Positions 42,290 through 58,151 of a stretch of 64,000 nt of DNA are shown here, one piece after another. A program made the translations under genes and the position numbers. The notes below the pieces were generated by a model. That model was not told the origin of the DNA, made no database searches, and worked only from the letters and a program-made list of their open reading frames with translations. Numbering within the stretch: the stretch's first letter is position 1; each line of letters starts with the position of its first letter. The stretch is from Adiantum capillus-veneris (taxonomy: Eukaryota; Streptophyta; Polypodiopsida; Polypodiales; Pteridaceae): assembly GCA_014529385.2 (NCBI GenBank), contig CM043954.1:99222747-99286746 (forward strand). Direction: 5' to 3'.

Positions 42290-43560
42290 TTACACATCAA
42301 GATCTGTCTTAGATGTTTTGAGGTATTGAAGCCTTAGTTTGTTTTCAAGGTGAAGGATAGGTATACTTGTTTTTGCATTGCTCACATACAAATAATATAC
42401 CTCAAGGACGTATTCAACCAGATAAGACAAAGCAAGATAAGAGTGCACAATGAAGGGTGTGGCTACAACTCTCAAGTATGTTTCAACAAAGAGGATCTAG
42501 GAAAGTGTGGAGCTACTACGTACATGCATAATGCGATCAATGAATTGGCTTGAGACATAATAAGATCAATGAATTGGTTGAGATTGTATTATGTCTCAAG
42601 CTAGATGGAGTCTACATTTCATAAGCTATCTTGCTTGAAGGGAGAATGTGATCAATGTGGATTGCATTGATTAGTGCTCTGTCCAAAAGAATAATTTGAA
42701 AATGCATTCAAAATTTCAGTAAAGATGTTTGAAGATGTTGCATCATCCCATCAAGAGGGAAAGAAGCACAAGGATCTATTGGTCAAGGAAAAGGGTTGTG
42801 CAGATTTTACATCCTTCCTTAAAAAGCATCTAACCACCTACATCAGACACAATTTTATTACCAAGTGGCAATCTCAGCAATTGAAAGATTGCATTCACAG
42901 GTTTCCTAGAGACATGGTAGTATCTGTTATAGACTTTGTTAAGAATTACTCTTTCAAGGAGAAAAATGAGATCCAATCAATCCATTAGTACTCTTCACAA
43001 GTCACAATCTTGGTGCACATCACCTATATTTGAGACAAGGCTTATAGGGTGTTAAAGTATATACATTTTTACACCTCTGAGGACAAAGAGCATGAAACAT
43101 TGTTAGTGCAGTGTTGCATGCAATTACATAGTGTGCGGCTACAACATCAAGGATTCAACTCCTTGAAGTGGAACTTGGTCTGGTCCGATGGATGTGATGA
43201 TCAATTCAGGACATCTAGGCCATTTTTATTTGTGTCAAGGTATTCTAGCTTTTGTGATCTCTTGAACATGATTTCAAGTTTCTTGTTTTTTCCTGGCCTT
43301 TGAAACGTGTCATTGATCTAGGTACTACTCTTTGACTGACATTGAGATGCTATGGAGTTTCTTTGCATTGCACCATGCCAAAGGAGAGCATGATGGGGCC
43401 GGTGCAATTGTCAGAAGGGCTCTAACACATGAGAAATTGAAACCTGATGCATGTCACATGAAATGCCAAGTATGTGGTTAGTTTCTTGAAACATAAATTT
43501 CATGTTGAAAACACCTAGTCAGAGGTGACTTGATTTTTTTGGGAGGTCGAAGCGGTTGAT
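42290..43560 (+). pseudogene. Relic of a transposase-like protein with WSDGC...QF and HAKGEHDGAGA motifs
   Basis: Translated pieces form one protein in order: VVSVIDFVKNYSFKEKNEIQS (about 42916), QVTILVHITY after a stop, IHFYTSEDKEHETLLVQCCM, WSDGCDDQFRTSRPF (about 43183), then in other frames MLWSFFALHHAKGEHDGAGA (about 43350) and IVRRAL. Spacing of Asp in VIDF, Asp in WSDG and the acidic HAKGEHDG block suggests an RNase H-like DDE/D fold. Upstream, a Cys-rich stretch (42350-42553) may be a zinc domain. I recall similar proteins as uncharacterised transposon-related families in plants and animals, but cannot name the superfamily. No TIRs were found. Confidence 0.5.
42548..42601. repeat. Perfect 15-bp hairpin
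   Basis: GCTTGAGACATAATA (42548-42562) and TATTATGTCTCAAGC (42587-42601) are exact complements around a 24-nt loop. GATCAATGAATTGG is also directly repeated here. Confidence 0.85.
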
Positions 43561-43727
43561 GTGACAAGGGAGTGGTAATGGAATTGCAAGCGAGTGGAAG
43601 GGTCACCCTCAATGCATTGTGTGAATGGACACTCTAGGAATGATAAGTGTGAACTTCACTACAAAGATCTTCCATGCGTTTTTTAAGTTTTGTATGTCAC
43701 AACGTTGGAGGTGGTGCCTTAACAACA

Positions 43728-45500
43728 TGTTAGCAGGTCATGCGACGGACATCTGTAGCATAGCTATCTCACACTAACATAATCCCAATACTCAAGGAAG
43801 TGACTCGGATGGGGCACTTAGACTCTTTGAGGTTCTCAATCTCAAGAAGTGAACCTTAACAAGCAAACAAACCAACTCAACAAGAAAAACCAACACCCAA
43901 TGATCCGAGAAATTTACTCATGTCCTTTCTCACCGCTCTAGGTTATCACGCCGTTTCAGCACTTGAATGGGCTCAAAATGCAACGAAACTTTAGGAGGAG
44001 GTCTAGGAAACCTAGAGGCCCTATCCTACCAACTCTGGTTGCAATCTGACATGGTACCAAAATCACGATCCATTATGAAAAACGTCCTAAAAACTGCAAG
44101 AGATCGGTTTAAAGGGTCTGCTTATGGTTTAGGAACACTGTCTGATGGTCAAAAACACTAATAACAATGATTTAAGCACTAAAATTTGTAATTGAGACTC
44201 ACAAATGCATAGTCACAAACCACAACAAAACTGACAATGAATGAAAGAGCAAGGAAAGAGGAACACAATGCAAGTTTTGGAATTGAAAATAAATTACCCA
44301 ATTGTTAGAAAATTTGATTACCAGTTGGAGCAGGTTCGTAGCTTGAGCGTACGTACAGTAGAGCTCTTTTCTCTTCAAAAGATAAGCCCCCTTTCACATT
44401 AAAGTTATTGACCTTTATACCTAGGGATTTCTAAATGGATAGTGGACGGACTCACATGGACTTTTACAATTGTCATGACAGAATTACATCTCAGGGAATT
44501 AACCTGCTACTCTAGAACCAAGATTTACGTAGAGTATCACTACACTTTCTCGAAAAAATAATATACTACAAATGTGGTGTCCGGCTACGTCTTCGACCAG
44601 GTGGGCGCCTATTCGTTCAATTTGCTAATATTTCCCACTTCCTAGATCTTGTCGTCCCTTGAACCAACCATGTGCAGTCTTGTCATAGGGTTTGTCGGCA
44701 AGGTTGGTCTTTAGCTTCGAAAGAGATTTTTCATTGATGATGCTCCCCCCTTCCTTGAGTGATTCATATCTTCCATGTTCTTGTTGATATGTACATGTTT
44801 TCTTCAATTGGCGAGGCAATTTTACATCCTTTTGTTTGTTCTTATTCTTGTTGCCACTTTTAACCGTGAAGATTCCTTTTGATGTTGCTTGTGTTTGTTG
44901 GAACTAAGCTTCGTGGGATGTTTATTTTATGATGGATATGCTTTCAAGTTCCATTGCAATGTAAGTCACCTGCAATAGGTCTCCAAAATTGAAGTTATGT
45001 GTGAGCTACTTGTTGATGACTCTCTTGCAGAATTTGTCATTGCTTGTCGTTGTAGGCCATTCTAGTTTGACTTGCCACTTTTTGTGTTGAAGCTGTGTTT
45101 TGTCCTTGAAGGTAAGATTTGCTTTTAACAAGCATGCTTGAGATTTGCAGCTCTTGTTCCAATGCATTGATGATCGTTATGGGTAGCCATTTCCTTATTG
45201 CTGATGTGAAAGGAATATATACAAGAAGATGATGATGAGATTTTCTAGATTAGGGTCTGGACCCTAGATGAGCAAAGGAAAAAAACCCGGTGGGAAAAAG
45301 TGCCTTTGGTTTACGCTCTTAGTGGAGTTGAGAATTTGGATTGAAGTACTTGTCATGTCAGTTAAGTGTCTAGGAGAAACAAAGAAAGAGTACCTAATGC
45401 AAGTGCCAATTATGGGACACTCTATATTCATATGAGAAATTTGTCAAACAGGCTTGGCAACTACTGAAGATCATGTTTATGAGTCCAAGTTAATTCATCT
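43728..45500 (-). mobile_element. Partial LTR element related to element C (element D)
   Basis: The sequence 44631-45320 resembles element C just inside its left LTR: the polypurine tract CTAGGAAGTGGGAAA (- strand) and, further on, matching words GGAAAAAAACCC, AAAGTGCCTTTGG and TTAGGGTC (26410-26490 versus 45250-45315). The - strand frame 44819-44625 (KPYDKTAHGWFKGRQDLG) would be the C-terminus. Sequence left of 44630 is then its 3' LTR, perhaps starting at TGTTAGCAGG (43728). The other end is missing. Confidence 0.45.
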
Positions 45501-47282
45501 TTCAGCCTTATTTTCTTGAGTGATAATCTAGCCAACACGCACTCACTTGTGTGCATGATGTTTCTCTTCCATCAACCCTAGCTAGCATGATCCCATTCCC
45601 TTCATAGTTCCATGATGATTCATTATAATTGAAAGTGTTATCTATTGAGAAGACAAAAGAACACAGAGATTGCAACCCTAGAGAGAGAGAGAGAGAGAGT
45701 AGTCTCATGACACTAGGGGCCAAAAAAAAACAGAGAGTGAGCTCTAAAAGAGTTGCAAGTAGGAGCAATCCATGCAAAGCGACCTTGGGGTGTGCCAACA
45801 TTGAGAAGATTACGTTTTGCATGCTTGCACTTCAAAAAATGATGAAATCTTGAAGTGATGTTTTCAAATCTTTGTACCCCGTCAATTGAGTTATACTAGA
45901 CCCTCACCCAATAAGAAAGAACCAAAGTGATCCACCACAGTTTTTCCCAAAACCTGACGACATTTTCATGCTTTCAACCAATTGTGAATACAATTCCAAC
46001 TTTAGTGGATCTCTTATTTCTTCTATAGCACTGAGAGTGTCAATATAAGCAAAGATTTGGGGTAAGACCCAACTTGAGATTACTAAATAACTTAATAAGT
46101 GTTGATGGTCAATTGTTGGAACCTTCACACTTGCACTTTCAAGGAAATAAAGCCACAAGCTGTGAAGGGGTAGTTGACAAGTTCAACTTCCGTTGACTTC
46201 ATTTACTGTTAGACACAGTGGACTGTGTTGGTCACCAGTGGATGCTAGTTGAGCAGTTTCCATAGAGAGTCTAACCAAGGGGTTTGGCATTCTCAATTTT
46301 AACCAAGGGGTTTGGCATTCTCAATTTTAACCAAGGGGTTTGGATTGCAATGGAAACACCCAGAGTTACCTAATACATTTTTTCAATGTGCAGGACCTAC
46401 ATGGTAGCGTTTTGTTTGGCACATGTTGTCACACAAGGAGCAATATGGTCTAGGAACTCAAGGAGTTCAGTTCAGCCAATATCAAGTAAGATTTATGAGG
46501 ATCCCTCTCATTCATGTCATTGAGTGTTTATAGTTACCTCAACACACAAGGACATCTCGTTTTGGACCAAGTCTTAGAAATAGCTAGGACTTCTAGACTA
46601 GCCAACATGGCTCCACAAATGCATTTGTAGCTAGTATCCACAAGACAATGCATGAAGCTAATCAACAATGTGCTTAAAAAAGTGCAAAATGTAAGATGCA
46701 CTTTCAATTATAAATATGCTCAACAAACATAATCCAAGTACTAATATGTTTTCTTCACAAGCCACACATAATTTTTTGTTATGTATGCTCAATTTGTTTT
46801 ATAAAAAAAAGCGATGCATTGGAAAAATGAAGTATGCAATAAGCATCCCACTTCCAACAACTTTTCACAAAAGCATTTTCAAGTTCAAGAACATCCTCAT
46901 TAGAAAAAATATGGACTTTGCACATGCCATGTACGGAATCTTAATTTTTAGGGATAAAGACTAATGTTGTGTAGAGTTAAGGGGACAAGGGCATTAAAGA
47001 AGCTAGTTTTGAATAGGCTTTTCTAGCCTTTTTTTGAAGCAGATGTAGGATGTGGGCCTAAGATCCCTTCTTCTCTCTAGCTTTTTGAAAGTGAAGAGAG
47101 TAAAGGAGTGCTGCTACATCAACAAAAACATGCATAACTAAGGGCCAAAAAATGACTTTTTTTTTCAAAAAGTTCATTATTACTTATTTTTGACTTAAAA
47201 CTCCCCCCCAACGTATATGCATATCAAAAAAACCATTTTTTGACCTACGAGCATTGAAAGTTCACTTTTTCAAAAATTCATC
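45501..47282. other. No gene seen; short tandem repeat inside
   Basis: No supported frame or element end. Contains a short GA run near 45680-45698. Confidence 0.45.
46272..46343. repeat. 28-bp tandem repeat, about 2.6 copies
   Basis: AACCAAGGGGTTTGGCATTC begins at 46273, 46301 and (partial) 46329, with identical copies. A recent slippage or duplication product. Confidence 0.9.
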
Positions 47283-48407
47283 TAGGATAACTCTAGTATG
47301 TGCAAAATGTAAATATGAAAGAAGTGAAGAGAAGAGAAGTTTCCCTCCCAAGCCCTATTCTTGCCCGTAGGCAATAAGGATACTTCGAGGAGAGATGTGT
47401 ATAGCAGGGAGAGATGTACCTTGTGCACTAATATTTTTTCACAAGAAGGTTGTTGATAGTGCGTTGTTGCTTTAAATGTCTTCAAGAGAAACAATTAGGA
47501 CACAAGCAAGATGGAGATAGGAGTAGAGGTAGAAGTAGTAGAAGACATGGAGGTATAAGTTGGGCTTGGAGATGAAAAACAAAAAATCAACACAATGACA
47601 AAGTAAAAAGAAAAAAAACACCTTACTTATCAACCCCTTCGAGAGTATTTGCCAATTTGATGAAGATGGAAAGAGATAGAAGAATTCAGCCTTGATTGAC
47701 TAGAGTTGATGTTTACAAGGATTCTTGAATGGTTTTCAAGGAAGAAGAGGTCCCCTTTTATAGGTGAAGGGAACCCCCAAGGGTTACACAAGAAAGAGAA
47801 GAGCCAATGTGAATAGGAACTGGCAAAGTTTGAAATGAATTGTCCCTGCATGATGTGGGCAGGCTAGGGTCCACCAATTTGATCATATCTCCTCCAGCTC
47901 ATGAGCTACAACTCTCATTTTATATACTTTTTCCAATTTGGATTGGAACCTTGTGTAAAAAGATCACCAAAATAGGGTATCTTTTTGGCAACAAAAGTCT
48001 TCTTGTGGTCCCCTTAGCTTAGACTTCCACTTGATTCCAATGGACACTTCATGCAATATGAAAGCGTGACACCGCTCCTTGACAAATGTTTGTAAGAATC
48101 CTCTTGATAATGCATTAAAATGAGTGCATCTTTGATAATCATGCAAGCTAGTGGCCCACTAGGATTTGATTTCTTCGATATTAAAAAGAAATGTATGAAA
48201 AATACATAGAAAATATATATATACTAAAAGTTACCCTAGACATAAGATCTAGCTAGTGTGAGATGATAATGAGATAGTAAAAAGAAAGAACCAATGATTT
48301 TTACCCTATGTTAAGAGGTGGAACTATTGACGCTTTTCCCATAGTACTTTCTGACGATAGAATAACAATATGTTACCCTTGAGATAAATAATAGGATGAG
48401 ATAGAAA
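47283..48407. repeat. Dispersed repeat, copy 2
   Basis: Aligns with 33385-34618 from ATTCATCTAGGATA to AATAATAGGATGAGATAGAA. It lacks a ~100-bp part of copy 1 and has its own insertions. Confidence 0.75.
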
Positions 48408-49116
48408 TATTATTATTATACTTAGATATGTATATGTACATTATGGGAAATATACTTATGTATCTAAAAAGCTGCAAGATAGATCTTGTAGCATTCGTTC
48501 CCACTACGTATGTGTCACAACACGACACCGCGCTCATGGATGTCTTAGACTACATAGAAAATTGAACTGGCCATAAATTTAGTAGGGAATGCCCAATTTG
48601 AGAACAGTAAAGCACATACTCTAGTCTGTGTCCGATGTTATCAGAGAACCCTGTCAAATTGAAGTAGAGCACTCAACCATATCTCAAGTTTAATGTAAAG
48701 ACAAGAGATCCAACCCCTAGAAAATACTAAATTGTCCATAACTTTTCCATCCGGACTCCAATCAATGAGCCGTAAAGATAGGCTTGAAGAGATATCCGAG
48801 AACTATATTTTTGTTCTATAAAATTGCATTTTAATGACATCATTGCATCTTGGTCTACAAGAATCAAACTTCATTTCTTGGCTCCAAAATCCATAGTTAG
48901 CATACATTTTGATCAACCTGATGTCATAAGAAAATTTGGCATAGATCATGGGGTTGTAAAAAGTTTGAAAATTCTTGCAGCTCCTCCTCTTTCATCATGT
49001 GCCCACAAAGTAGCACGACATCCACCCCCTTTGAACTTGCACATCCTTTGACATGTGCCAACTTCATTGAATCTTGAAGACACTATACTTGATGAATCTC
49101 CTGTCTCATGGCACAT
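48408..49116. other. No gene seen
   Basis: AT-rich sequence with no supported frame. May be internal sequence of the retroelement whose gag-like part lies to the right. Confidence 0.35.
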
Positions 49117-50690
49117 TCACATGCCTTGTTCAAAGCCATCATCTGGCCCTCCTAGATCAAATGGAATAAGAAGAAAAGGTCCAAGCACTGGAGGATTATA
49201 AAACTCTTTTGACATAGGTAGTTGCCAAAACCCATAATGTGTGCACATTTTGCAACCTTTGCACAACATAACATCATACCTTGGGCCCAATTCCATGCAG
49301 CCATGTTGAATCTGCTTCAAAAAATTTATTGATCCACTTGTTTTTAGCTTCATGTTGAGCACATAGCACCTGTATTCTTTGCGAAATATGGAAACCTATC
49401 TTGAATCAAGAGAAAACATTCAGACTTTGTCGGTAATTGGGAACAAAAATTGTATTTTGGTATGCAAACAAGAGAAACTTCTCCCTTTTGCTTACAAACA
49501 TAAGATCCCTATCACAATCAATAAAAAGGGAAATATAATAAGAACTCCATATTGCATATATCCTCTGAAAAAGATAGCAAGCATTCTTTGAGAGATTTGG
49601 TTGCTTTGCCACCTAGAATGACACTCGAGCTCACTATTTTCACTCCCTCTAGCTTTAAGATTTTGATGTGTGTTCTGGTATCCCACTCCCACATCACCCA
49701 CTTCAACCATTGGAAGCTCAACAATTTTCTCTACATTTGTAAATTTTGGCAAATCCCTCACACATATAGACTTGTTTATGCATAGATCTTCTACCCGCTT
49801 TTCTGCAAAGATGCCAACCTCATCCTGTTCTGCAACATCACCATATGCATGCACTTCTTCTACAATACACATAGGCTCTTGCTCCTATTCATCTGTATTA
49901 GATGACACATTCATGGTATTTTATGGAGTTTTTGCATCATGACAAGCATCCTCTTTTAGACTCAAAGACTTGTCACATACATGTAGATAATCCACATGCA
50001 TAGTGTCCCTATGTGAGTTGAGCATAGAACGATTGACATCTTCAATAATAGATTCACCATGGTTGCTAATGGCATATTCATTATCTTTAGGTAAGTCTGA
50101 ATTTTTTTAATCCGTTTCTACTTCTTCTTTTGTTGTCCCTTCATCATGCTTAGTCTCCCAAAGTGAATTATCTTTTGAGAAAAAACTTGAAAGACCCAAT
50201 CTAGCATAAATCTTTAGTATAAATCAATTGCTCATCTTCCAGTTAGACGTGCGTCGACCAAAGCTTCTAGTTTGGCACTAACAGATCCTTGAAGACTCGC
50301 ATAGCTTGATATCTTCTCAAACAGGTGATTGATTGTTTCATCTAGAGAATCCTTTGTATAAAATAGACACTCGTCCGTTTGTGAAACTAAAAACATGCGC
50401 TTACTTAAAAAATAGCCTTTTCAAAAGTTTTCCACAATCCCACTATGTTTTGAATAGGCCCCTACATATACTTATACATATATGGACGTACCATCTCCTG
50501 AAACTCCATGATCATACAATTATCAGGTACACCTCTGAGTCTCATCTCAAACCTGCAAAAAGAAAGATATTAATGTCTATTCTTCCCACTAAAAACACCC
50601 TTTTCAGTATATACCTAGTCAAGTGTTGCTCCCACTCCTTCATCGAGTCCTTTTTGTGTCGACTCCTCTTCATTGATTGATATTTTATTA
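49117..50690 (-). pseudogene. Element I gag-like relic
   Basis: Pieces on the - strand in several frames: RLRGVPDNCMIMEFQEMVRP near 50550, LWKTFEKAIF near 50430, a 126-residue acidic open part (49872-49492, MCIVEEVHAYGDVAEQDE) and GCMELGPRYDVMLCKGCKMC (49300-49240). A CxxC pair is visible but no standard knuckle. The position after a primer site suggests a structural protein. Function not recognised. Confidence 0.35.
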
Positions 50691-51700
50691 ATCATCTGCA
50701 TCAACTTTGAAAAATTAGGAGTCTATCATATTTATTTTGAGAAGCTCTTTGATTTAATGTATTAAAAAATCTGGCCGATCCCTCCATGTTGCTCCATCTT
50801 CACTCTCTCACCCTAGTCGAGTGCACGTCGGGTTCACCAAATTTGTCGGAGACTACAATTCTCTAGGGTCGATCGGAAAAGCATTGTGCTTCTCGCTATG
50901 AAAAAGCAGAGAGAGATAGAGACAACAAGAGTAAAATAGCGAGGAAATTGCAACACAAATTCAAGCCAACCCTGATTTCATTCAATTTCCCAATTTGCGT
51001 ACAAAGAATGGTCGAATTGACCCTTGATACTCATCAGAACTTGTAGCAAAACCCCTATGTAAAGGTAGAATCTTGAGCACTGGCACCCAAATATGCTGAA
51101 TTCTTGCTTCTTGGCCCTTCAACCGATCATAAGTTTGGTTCTTGCCGGTCGCATGCTCAAGCCAATGTAAGCAGCATGCACTCGAGCCCATAATGATCAC
51201 ATGCTGTCCTAATCTAAGCATTGACATCAATCCCCATTTTGCAGCAATGCTCGCCCAAAAACCCTACTCTATTGACGTTTTTAAAAACCCCATCCCAAAT
51301 TCGAGGAAACAATAGCAGGCTTCAACCCTTGGTTATCATCTCTTCTTCTTCATCTTTGATCCTTTTGCATCTCTGTACATGAATTTTTTTTCTTGATCCT
51401 CTTTTATTGCCCTGAATAATGTTCTCCTTTATCCCATACCTTCTTGATTTTCAAATCCCCTTTGATGATCTTGATGCCCTAAGGCTCTCCTTCATGCTCC
51501 ATGGATCCCACATTTAACGCTAACCTTAATCTGTCTTAAATAATTTGTATTATCCTCTCTTGCCTTCTTTCCACTTTTAAGCTCCTGCAGGTCCTCTTCC
51601 TCGCCTATTTTCCTTGATGTTGTGTGTGAAGGAGATATGGGAGGCTAGCTATGGTGGTGAGAAGAAGCTAGGAGAGCATAAGGCAATGTAATATTATGGC
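49117..51700 (-). mobile_element. 5' part of a gypsy-like LTR element (element I)
   Basis: On the - strand an LTR-like segment (about 51700-50844) ends ...CTCCGACA, followed by TTTGGTGAACCCGACGTG (about 50824-50842), which resembles primer-binding sites of plant gypsy/Tat elements, and then by broken coding sequence to about 49117. The LINE at 51720 sits at its outer edge. The 3' half and second LTR were not found. Confidence 0.45.
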
Positions 51701-51787
51701 TACATAAACATGAGAGAGATAGATAGATAGATAGTTCTATTATCGTCCTGGGAGGTCAAATATGACCTATGGGACCAAATGAACATG

Positions 51788-55231
<3,444 letters not shown>

Positions 55232-55266
55232 ATCAGGGAGAGATATGGAAGGTTTTTCATGAGAGA

Positions 55267-56079
55267 GATAAGAAGGTTTGAGGGCTATTCAGAGATTCCC
55301 CACTCCTAATTTAATAGAGTGGCATCAAAAGATGATTTTATCCCCTTTCTATAGGTCCCCTCCCCCTTTTTTGCATGCCAATTGCACCTTCTAAATATAC
55401 CCCTGCCCCCCACCACTAGCATCGCTGCTAGTGCTCAGCATGGGGAAGGTCTCTTGATGATGTGGTATGATACCTTTGGACCTCCATCAAAACGAGCAAG
55501 TCCAACACCAAATCTAATTGCCCTTGCATGCTTAACATTTTGTGCTTCGTGCTCCTTGCTGTTCGAGCATCACATCGCTCCCCACAAGCCCAAAAAACCC
55601 TATGCTCATCTGCTTGCTCCAACTCAACATGCTCTTTTTCATTTTCTGTCTTATTCACACTGACTAACACTCTCTCCTTTTCCCATTATTTAGGGTAGTG
55701 TTAGATTGCTCATGTCCCGGGGGTCGATCAAGAAAGCGCTAGGCTTTTGGTTGTAGTAGACACACAATCAGCGTAGCTGCAAACCAAGGAAAACTAGTGT
55801 AGTTAGGGACAATTTAGTGTTAGTAAGAAGATATAGAGATTCTTATAGAGCAAGCATAAGAGAAAGTCACGGCTCAAAACACAAAAACCATTAAGAAATA
55901 AGATGAAAGTAGATATCAATACTTAATTGGTGCTGACAACTAGTAGATGCGTCCAGTAATTTGATATCTAAAAACTCTGTTAACAAATCAATTGCATATG
56001 CCATCGGCGGTATGCTTGTTGATTTTCAAACCCAATTCAGAAATCCCCAACCTAATGGAAGCAATATTTACTTTTCAAG
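55267..56079. other. No gene seen; possible LTR fragment at 55690
   Basis: TGTTAGATTGCTCATG (55690) followed by GGGGGTCGATCAAGAAAGCGC resembles the LTR edge of element I (TGTCGGAGAC..., AGGGTCGATCGGAAAAGC at 50844). It may be part of a related LTR. No frame is supported. Confidence 0.35.
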
Positions 56080-56168
56080 CCAATTGTTAGGAATTAAGAT
56101 GTAGCTAAATAGATAATTGAGTAGATTACTTAATGGAGAGAGACAGATTTATATACACGAGATTATAG

Positions 56169-56171
<3 letters not shown>

Positions 56172-56245
<74 letters not shown>
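56172..56245. repeat. (AG)n microsatellite in the solo LTR
   Basis: An uninterrupted run of about 74 bp. Confidence 0.97.
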
Positions 56246-56249
<4 letters not shown>

Positions 56250-56589
56250 CACGATATACGTGGCTCACCCAATGTGGGCTACGTCCACGGGAAAGCAGCC
56301 ACTCAATGGCTTTAGTACTTCAAAACAAGAAGTAGTTTACAAAGGGATTATACCCTTAATGGAGCTCCCGCCTTGCTTCACTCTCACCACCTCACACTCA
56401 CCTTGTTGCATCAACTTCACACTATGAAATGTGTGTAGAAATGGCCTCTTTTTATAGGCCAAAAGGGCTGCCCTCTCTTATGAGAGACAGCCATGTGTAG
56501 CCGCCCTTGTGCGAATAAGTCCAAATCGGACCCTCCAATCCGCCCATGTGTGGCCGCCCTTGAGAAGACAAGTCCGCTTTTGAATTCGG

Positions 56590-56664
56590 CCACTAGCCAC
56601 CGGCCATTGACTTCCGACCACCGGCCACCGGCCATGGACTTCCGACCACCGGCCACCGGCCAAC
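56590..56664. repeat. GC-rich 28-bp minisatellite in the solo LTR
   Basis: GACTTCCGACCACCGGCCAC recurs with a 28-bp period (56609, 56637), preceded by a partial unit. It is strikingly GC-rich compared with the surroundings. Confidence 0.8.
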
Positions 56665-56898
56665 GGACCGATTGTTTTCCGACCACTTTCCGGCTGCCGT
56701 CCGACAATAATATTCCGGCAAAAAAGAATATTCCGGCCTTTAAAGTTGCTCCTGATTCTTGTTCGTGAAAATTTTGGTTTCCGGTGAGTGATTTTCCTTC
56801 ATGCACGATGGCTTCTCCTCATAATGGGGGCCTTACAAATGTGCGCTTTTACCACAGAAAATTACAAGGGTAAATCAGGCTCCATACTTAACACCAAT

Positions 56899-58151
56899 CC
56901 CACTCTTTGTACAATTTTCTTACTCCTTAGTTTCCAAAATTTTCCATTTTGTCTCTGCTCGATTGATTTTTACCACTCTCTATCTTGCAAAACACATCCC
57001 TTATGCATTGCTTGACCTCCATGGCTATGACTGACTCCAAGACTTCAAATATCCTCTTGATAGTGCCGAAATCTTGCTATATGCCCTTCTATTCTAGCTT
57101 GCCTTCTTATTTTCTTCCAATCTCCTCTTTACTTATGTTTATCGAGATATAAGAGCAATAGGGAAAAATATTTTCTCTTTGATAAGAGCAAGACTAAGCT
57201 CCAAAGAGAGATCAAGGGATCCCAAGAGATCGTAGCTGCCCGCCCCTCCTTCCTCTTGCCATGCTTTTCCCTTCCCACCTCAACCCTTCCTTTTTGTTGA
57301 GAGCTCAAAAGAGAGAGATCGAGATACTCCTTTCCTTCTTCTTCACAAGCTCAAGAGAGCTTCATTCTCTACAGAAAGAGATTTCTCTCCCCTCTACCTT
57401 CTTCTCCTTGTTCTCTTTGCTTCCCTTCACCTCTCACAAAGGAATCTCAAATCTTGAGCGAGATTTTTGGAGAAATCCCTAAAATGAGCAAGACTGGCCA
57501 AGGCACACTATACAAAAAAAAACCAAACACGATTTTTAGATGAGTTCAAGCACAAAAGAAAAAACTAAAACAAGATTACACCTAATTTAATGGTAAAACA
57601 ACCACAAATTTTTAAGAGAAAAACCCCGAGAACAAGGTTTTGGTAGAATGTTTCCTTTGATGGACTAGAAAAATTGGAACCCATACAGTGGCGTGTTGAT
57701 ATTCCTCTTCTTAGAACTCGTTGCGTTCAGATATTGGAAGCTCATTTCTACCACCATTGATTCTTGTTAGGAACAGTGGAACCATGAATTCCTATGGATA
57801 TAAATCTCCTATTCCTACCTCCCTACATGTAGGACTACAAGACTTACACTAAAAGAGTAAGGTTGTTGCTACTCGAACAAATCTCATGAATAAAGAGAGT
57901 CTGGGATCTTGAGCTTCTCTTCACTTCTTCTTCTTCTTCTCATCTCTCTTGCTCTACCTCAAGTTATTGTGGGTTGATGTACGATAACATACTATGCATT
58001 TTAAGTTACTCTAGAGAAAATGGTGGAAAGTTGAAAATAATTCTATTATTTCAATGAGGCTATTCTTTTGAGAAAATACACATCATGGTATATATTGAAG
58101 TTTGGATTAAACCATCATAGGTAGCCTTCTATTGGGGGGGGGAGTTAGTAG
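56899..58151. other. No gene seen
   Basis: No supported frame. A G10 run lies at about 58135-58144, just before the probable left edge of the gypsy-F LTR. Confidence 0.45.

Larger units (their letters stand above)
56085..56893. repeat. Solo LTR with 5-bp target duplication CCAAT
   Basis: An 809-bp segment starting TGTTAGGAATTAAGATG and ending CATACTTAACA, flanked by CCAAT at 56080-56084 and 56894-56898. TG...CA ends and a perfect duplication mark a solo LTR left by LTR-LTR recombination. Inside are a (GA)n tract, the phrase GTGGCTCACCCAATGTGGGC found in leaders of plant retroelements, and a GC-rich minisatellite. Its parent family is not in the window. Confidence 0.8.

Noticed and set aside
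56478-56806. Open frames across the GC-rich part of the solo LTR
   Set aside because: Generated by a 28-bp minisatellite inside an LTR with clear borders.
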